Source: CAYSCZ01 sp964429655 (lineage in GTDB: Bacteria > Bacteroidota > Bacteroidia > Cytophagales > Cyclobacteriaceae). Taken from it: DNA of 64,000 nt. The notes beneath the pieces are model-generated. The model had not been told where the DNA came from, did not search any database, and was given only the letters and a program-made list of their open reading frames with translations. The translations under genes were made by a program, and so were the position numbers. This document shows positions 61,800-64,000 of the stretch, one piece after another; the stretch's first letter is position 1; each line of letters starts with the position of its first letter. The stretch lies in contig CAYSCZ010000007.1 of NCBI GenBank assembly GCA_964429655.1, positions 1 through 64,000 of the forward strand. Direction: 5' to 3'.

Positions 61800-62168
61800 T
61801 CAGTTTCGATAGCTTCTTCTCCTAATTATCTGATATCTATACCTTCGGATATGTTTAAACTCCTGAAATTGATTTGTTGTCATAACCTTTTGTAATTCCG
61901 CATCATGATTATCTTGGATCTTCATTAGCTCGGCCTTTTTATCGGAACGATCCATATCTTCTGATCTCAATGCTTCGATTTGTGGTTTGTATTTTTCTCG
62001 AATTAATTTCCACTGTGCTATTTGTTCATCAGTAAGTTCAAGCTTTTGTCTTAATTGTTCTATCCTTTCCTTTCTTAGATCATTATTCCCATCCTGGGCA
62101 TATCCGATCACGCCTAGTAATAGTGCCAGGATGAATGTTAATAACAATGTTAAATAAGTTTTTTTCAT
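61800..62168 (-). CDS. Spy/CpxP-like periplasmic protein
   Basis: A 122-residue protein with a signal peptide (about 1-24, ending GYAQ). The rest is helical and charged, with LRQKLELTDEQIAQWKLIREKY typical of Spy/CpxP-like periplasmic chaperones and metal-stress sensors (the LTxEQ pattern). The C-terminus is Arg-rich (RRYRYQIIRRRSYRN). It may bind unfolded envelope proteins. Convergent with the previous gene and separate from the next by about 120 bases. Confidence 0.75.
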   Translation of the reverse strand: MKKTYLTLLLTFILALLLGVIGYAQDGNNDLRKERIEQLRQKLELTDEQIAQWKLIREKYKPQIEALRSEDMDRSDKKAELMKIQDNHDAELQKVMTTNQFQEFKHIRRYRYQIIRRRSYRN

Positions 62169-62289
62169 TTCTTAATCATTTAAATATTCAGCCATTAGAG
62201 TATTTACAGAATAAATAGTTTAATGTATTAACTAAAATTATAATATAAATCATGTGCCTTTATCGAGAGGAATAAACAAACCCAACACA

Positions 62290-63768
62290 TCAATGCTGAA
62301 TCTCCGCTTTTTTTGCGATCATATCCATCAGGTGGTCGTATGGGACAAGCTCGCAGAAATCATAGGTATCATTCATGGGACGGAGTTGCTCATAAAAGTC
62401 ATAGACATTACTCCTGCACCGTTCCGGGTTGAAATAGTTACGGCTGATCCTTGATAGGCGCTGGAAGAAAAACCTGGTACGTTCGAGCGCAGAGTCTTTC
62501 AAATAACGCTGGTAGTAAATCTTTAAATTATGACCTTCATTGTCTACATCCCCTTTGTCCAGTAACCAAACCAATAGGAGCCTGACGCATAAAAACTGAA
62601 GATTATAACCCAGTTTGTCTTTGTTGATGGGGGCACACCTTACATAAAAGTCTTGAAGGTTAAAATCTTTCTTTAACTGGTTTTTGGTGCCTGTAAGTTC
62701 ATAGATAACCATCAGGAATGCTTTTTTTATTTCCCAAATGCCTAATTCAGCTTTATCTAATTTTTCAAATTCAGGGGTGTTCCATACTTCATTGAGTATT
62801 TTAAGTGATTTGCTGTAAGCCTTGCTTTTAATTAAAATGTCAACATGCTCGGCCTGGAATTGAAATTTATTGTAGGCCCTGTAGTCTGTAAGTTTTAAGG
62901 TGGACCTTGTAAGCAGTCCGGCATCGGATAGGTTACGCCTGCATATGTTATATCTGATCTGATGCAGGTTAATCTCCTGCCTTAGGATAATGGTCTCCAG
63001 AAACGGGTTCATCTTTAATAGTGCCTCCAGCTGAGCCATCTCTTCTCTGAATCCCTGCCAGTCATTCATTTGAAATAAACGGATCAAGTGGACCCTGTAA
63101 TAATTTAAATGGATAAAAGGATCAGAATAGATGGATCGCCAGGTATCTAGTTCTTCAATGTATGCATCGGCTTCTTTCACTACAACCGAAGAGTGGGCCC
63201 TTGAATATTTAGTTTGACTTAGTAAGATCTCCACACGTCCCTGACTTTCGTTTTCTATAACCCAGTTTTGGACAAGCGACACTAATTTTTGGTGATAGTG
63301 CTTTGCCTCCACCATATTACCTTTTAGGCTGTTGACCCTTCTAAGTAATTGATAGCATTTTATTTTAACCTCACTCAATGATATTTTCTCAGCTTCAGTA
63401 AGTACTTTCAGGGTTATCTTTTCAGCATTAAAATAAACACTTTGAAAGAGCATTTTTTCAGCCAAGGTCAGCTGCTGTATGAGATGGAATTTGTTTTTTA
63501 TGAAGTTCTTCTTCTTGCTCTCTGTATGTTCCGACAGTAGCACCAGCTCACTTAGCTTTTTGATGAGGTTGCTTTTCAGCATCAAATATTTCTTGTCTTT
63601 TGAAGAACTATCATAAATTATTCTCGCCGCCTCCTCATCATTTGATACTTTTCCTTGTTGTATGGCTCGGTATAGCTGGTTCATTTTTGAGTCTTTAGGG
63701 ATAAACTCATGGAAAGATTTCGGTTTTCCTACTTCCATCAAATATCCAAGCTCTTTAATTAAATCCAT
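62290..63768 (-). CDS. Large helical cytosolic protein of unknown function
   Basis: A 492-residue protein with no signal peptide or membrane helix. Almost the whole sequence is amphipathic helices (TPR-like, for example LQQLTLAEKMLF-type and AEKISLSEVKIKCYQLLRRVNSLKGNMVEAKHYHQKL), but I see no clean 34-residue repeat. It may be an adaptor or regulator. It is the last gene, with 232 bases of A/T-rich sequence (63769-64000) at its 5' side holding no gene that I recognise. Family unknown. Confidence 0.6.
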   Translation of the reverse strand: MDLIKELGYLMEVGKPKSFHEFIPKDSKMNQLYRAIQQGKVSNDEEAARIIYDSSSKDKKYLMLKSNLIKKLSELVLLSEHTESKKKNFIKNKFHLIQQLTLAEKMLFQSVYFNAEKITLKVLTEAEKISLSEVKIKCYQLLRRVNSLKGNMVEAKHYHQKLVSLVQNWVIENESQGRVEILLSQTKYSRAHSSVVVKEADAYIEELDTWRSIYSDPFIHLNYYRVHLIRLFQMNDWQGFREEMAQLEALLKMNPFLETIILRQEINLHQIRYNICRRNLSDAGLLTRSTLKLTDYRAYNKFQFQAEHVDILIKSKAYSKSLKILNEVWNTPEFEKLDKAELGIWEIKKAFLMVIYELTGTKNQLKKDFNLQDFYVRCAPINKDKLGYNLQFLCVRLLLVWLLDKGDVDNEGHNLKIYYQRYLKDSALERTRFFFQRLSRISRNYFNPERCRSNVYDFYEQLRPMNDTYDFCELVPYDHLMDMIAKKAEIQH

Positions 63769-64000
63769 CCAATTGCAGGTTTTTCTTCATCAATTTACTA
63801 AACCACCTCTTTTGTTCAAATGCAGGTAAATTACTATTTGGATTAAATGTCAATATTTATTGCTTTATATAATTTATTTGTGATTTATCAGGATAAAGTT
63901 TGGATTTTGTAAATAAATATTATTTAACCAATAATTAATAGTTAGGTAATTTTCAATTTACCAACAGTTGAAAAGTGTAATGATTTATTTGTATTCTTAA

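Noticed and set aside
1..64000. Defence island, prophage or mobile element
   Set aside because: I saw no transposase, integrase, toxin-antitoxin, restriction or CRISPR genes. The helicase, exonuclease and ligase fit ordinary repair.

Overview
The window is 64 kb of A+T-rich chromosome from a member of the Bacteroidota, most likely the order Cytophagales. The evidence is a gliding gene (gldC), a secreted subtilase with a type IX secretion C-terminal domain, the ftsX-DUF3098-uppP-truB-ribF gene order typical of the phylum, a K+-dependent membrane pyrophosphatase, and promoters with the Bacteroidota -7 box (TAnnTTTG). I see no rRNA, tRNA, CRISPR array, insertion sequence or prophage. No gene-free stretch reaches 300 bases; the longest is 537-812, with one A/T-rich inverted repeat and nothing else I recognise.

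Layout. 1-6.3 kb (minus): a STAS-like protein, a giant secreted Asp-box beta-propeller protein, and a Pif1-type helicase. 6.3-9.6 kb (plus): a small coiled-coil protein and a GH3 glucosaminidase fused to a serine beta-lactamase-like domain. 9.5-18.2 kb (minus): a cytosolic histidine kinase, PEP carboxykinase, a sodium:solute symporter, and a MacAB-like export operon (ATPase, two permeases, adaptor). 18.4-23.3 kb: an amino-acid dehydrogenase (plus), then trehalose synthesis, a DnaQ-type exonuclease and a degenerate Mur-ligase-like protein (minus). 23.5-31.2 kb (plus): dnaB, fmt, folA and the subtilase, which is interrupted by a 100-N assembly gap. 31.2-36.7 kb (minus): penicillin acylase family protein, an outer-membrane barrel, a sugar-nucleotide epimerase and a sulfonucleotide reductase. 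36.8-43.2 kb (plus): PTPS and folE, then a DNA end-processing exonuclease and ATP-dependent ligase separated by hppA. 43.4-50.0 kb (plus): a ten-gene run, sigma factor, anti-sigma-like protein, ftsX, DUF3098, uppP, truB, ribF, a two-subunit CoA transferase and gldC. 50.0-58.6 kb: envelope proteins, a thiol peroxidase, a lactonase-like propeller, and a sulfite oxidase with its own cytochrome c. 58.7-64 kb: a large propeller/Y_Y_Y membrane protein with a Lys/Glu-rich insertion, a Spy-like periplasmic protein and a large helical protein.

Functionally this is a core-genome stretch with a strong cell-envelope theme: muropeptide recycling, undecaprenyl-phosphate recycling, FtsX, M23 and M48 peptidases, penicillin acylase and MacAB-like export. 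DNA replication and repair and cofactor synthesis (folate/pterin, FAD) run alongside. I did not find a defence island or an obvious new multi-gene system. The most interesting items are the near-certain collapsed 719-bp identical repeat inside the subtilase gene, a P-loop-less Mur-ligase paralogue, the Lys/Glu-rich insertion with internal repeats in the Y_Y_Y protein, three TTGA stop/start overlaps, and a textbook terminator-like hairpin inside the GH3/beta-lactamase coding region.

Functions come from motif recognition by eye. Promoters are matches to the phylum consensus and are not proven.
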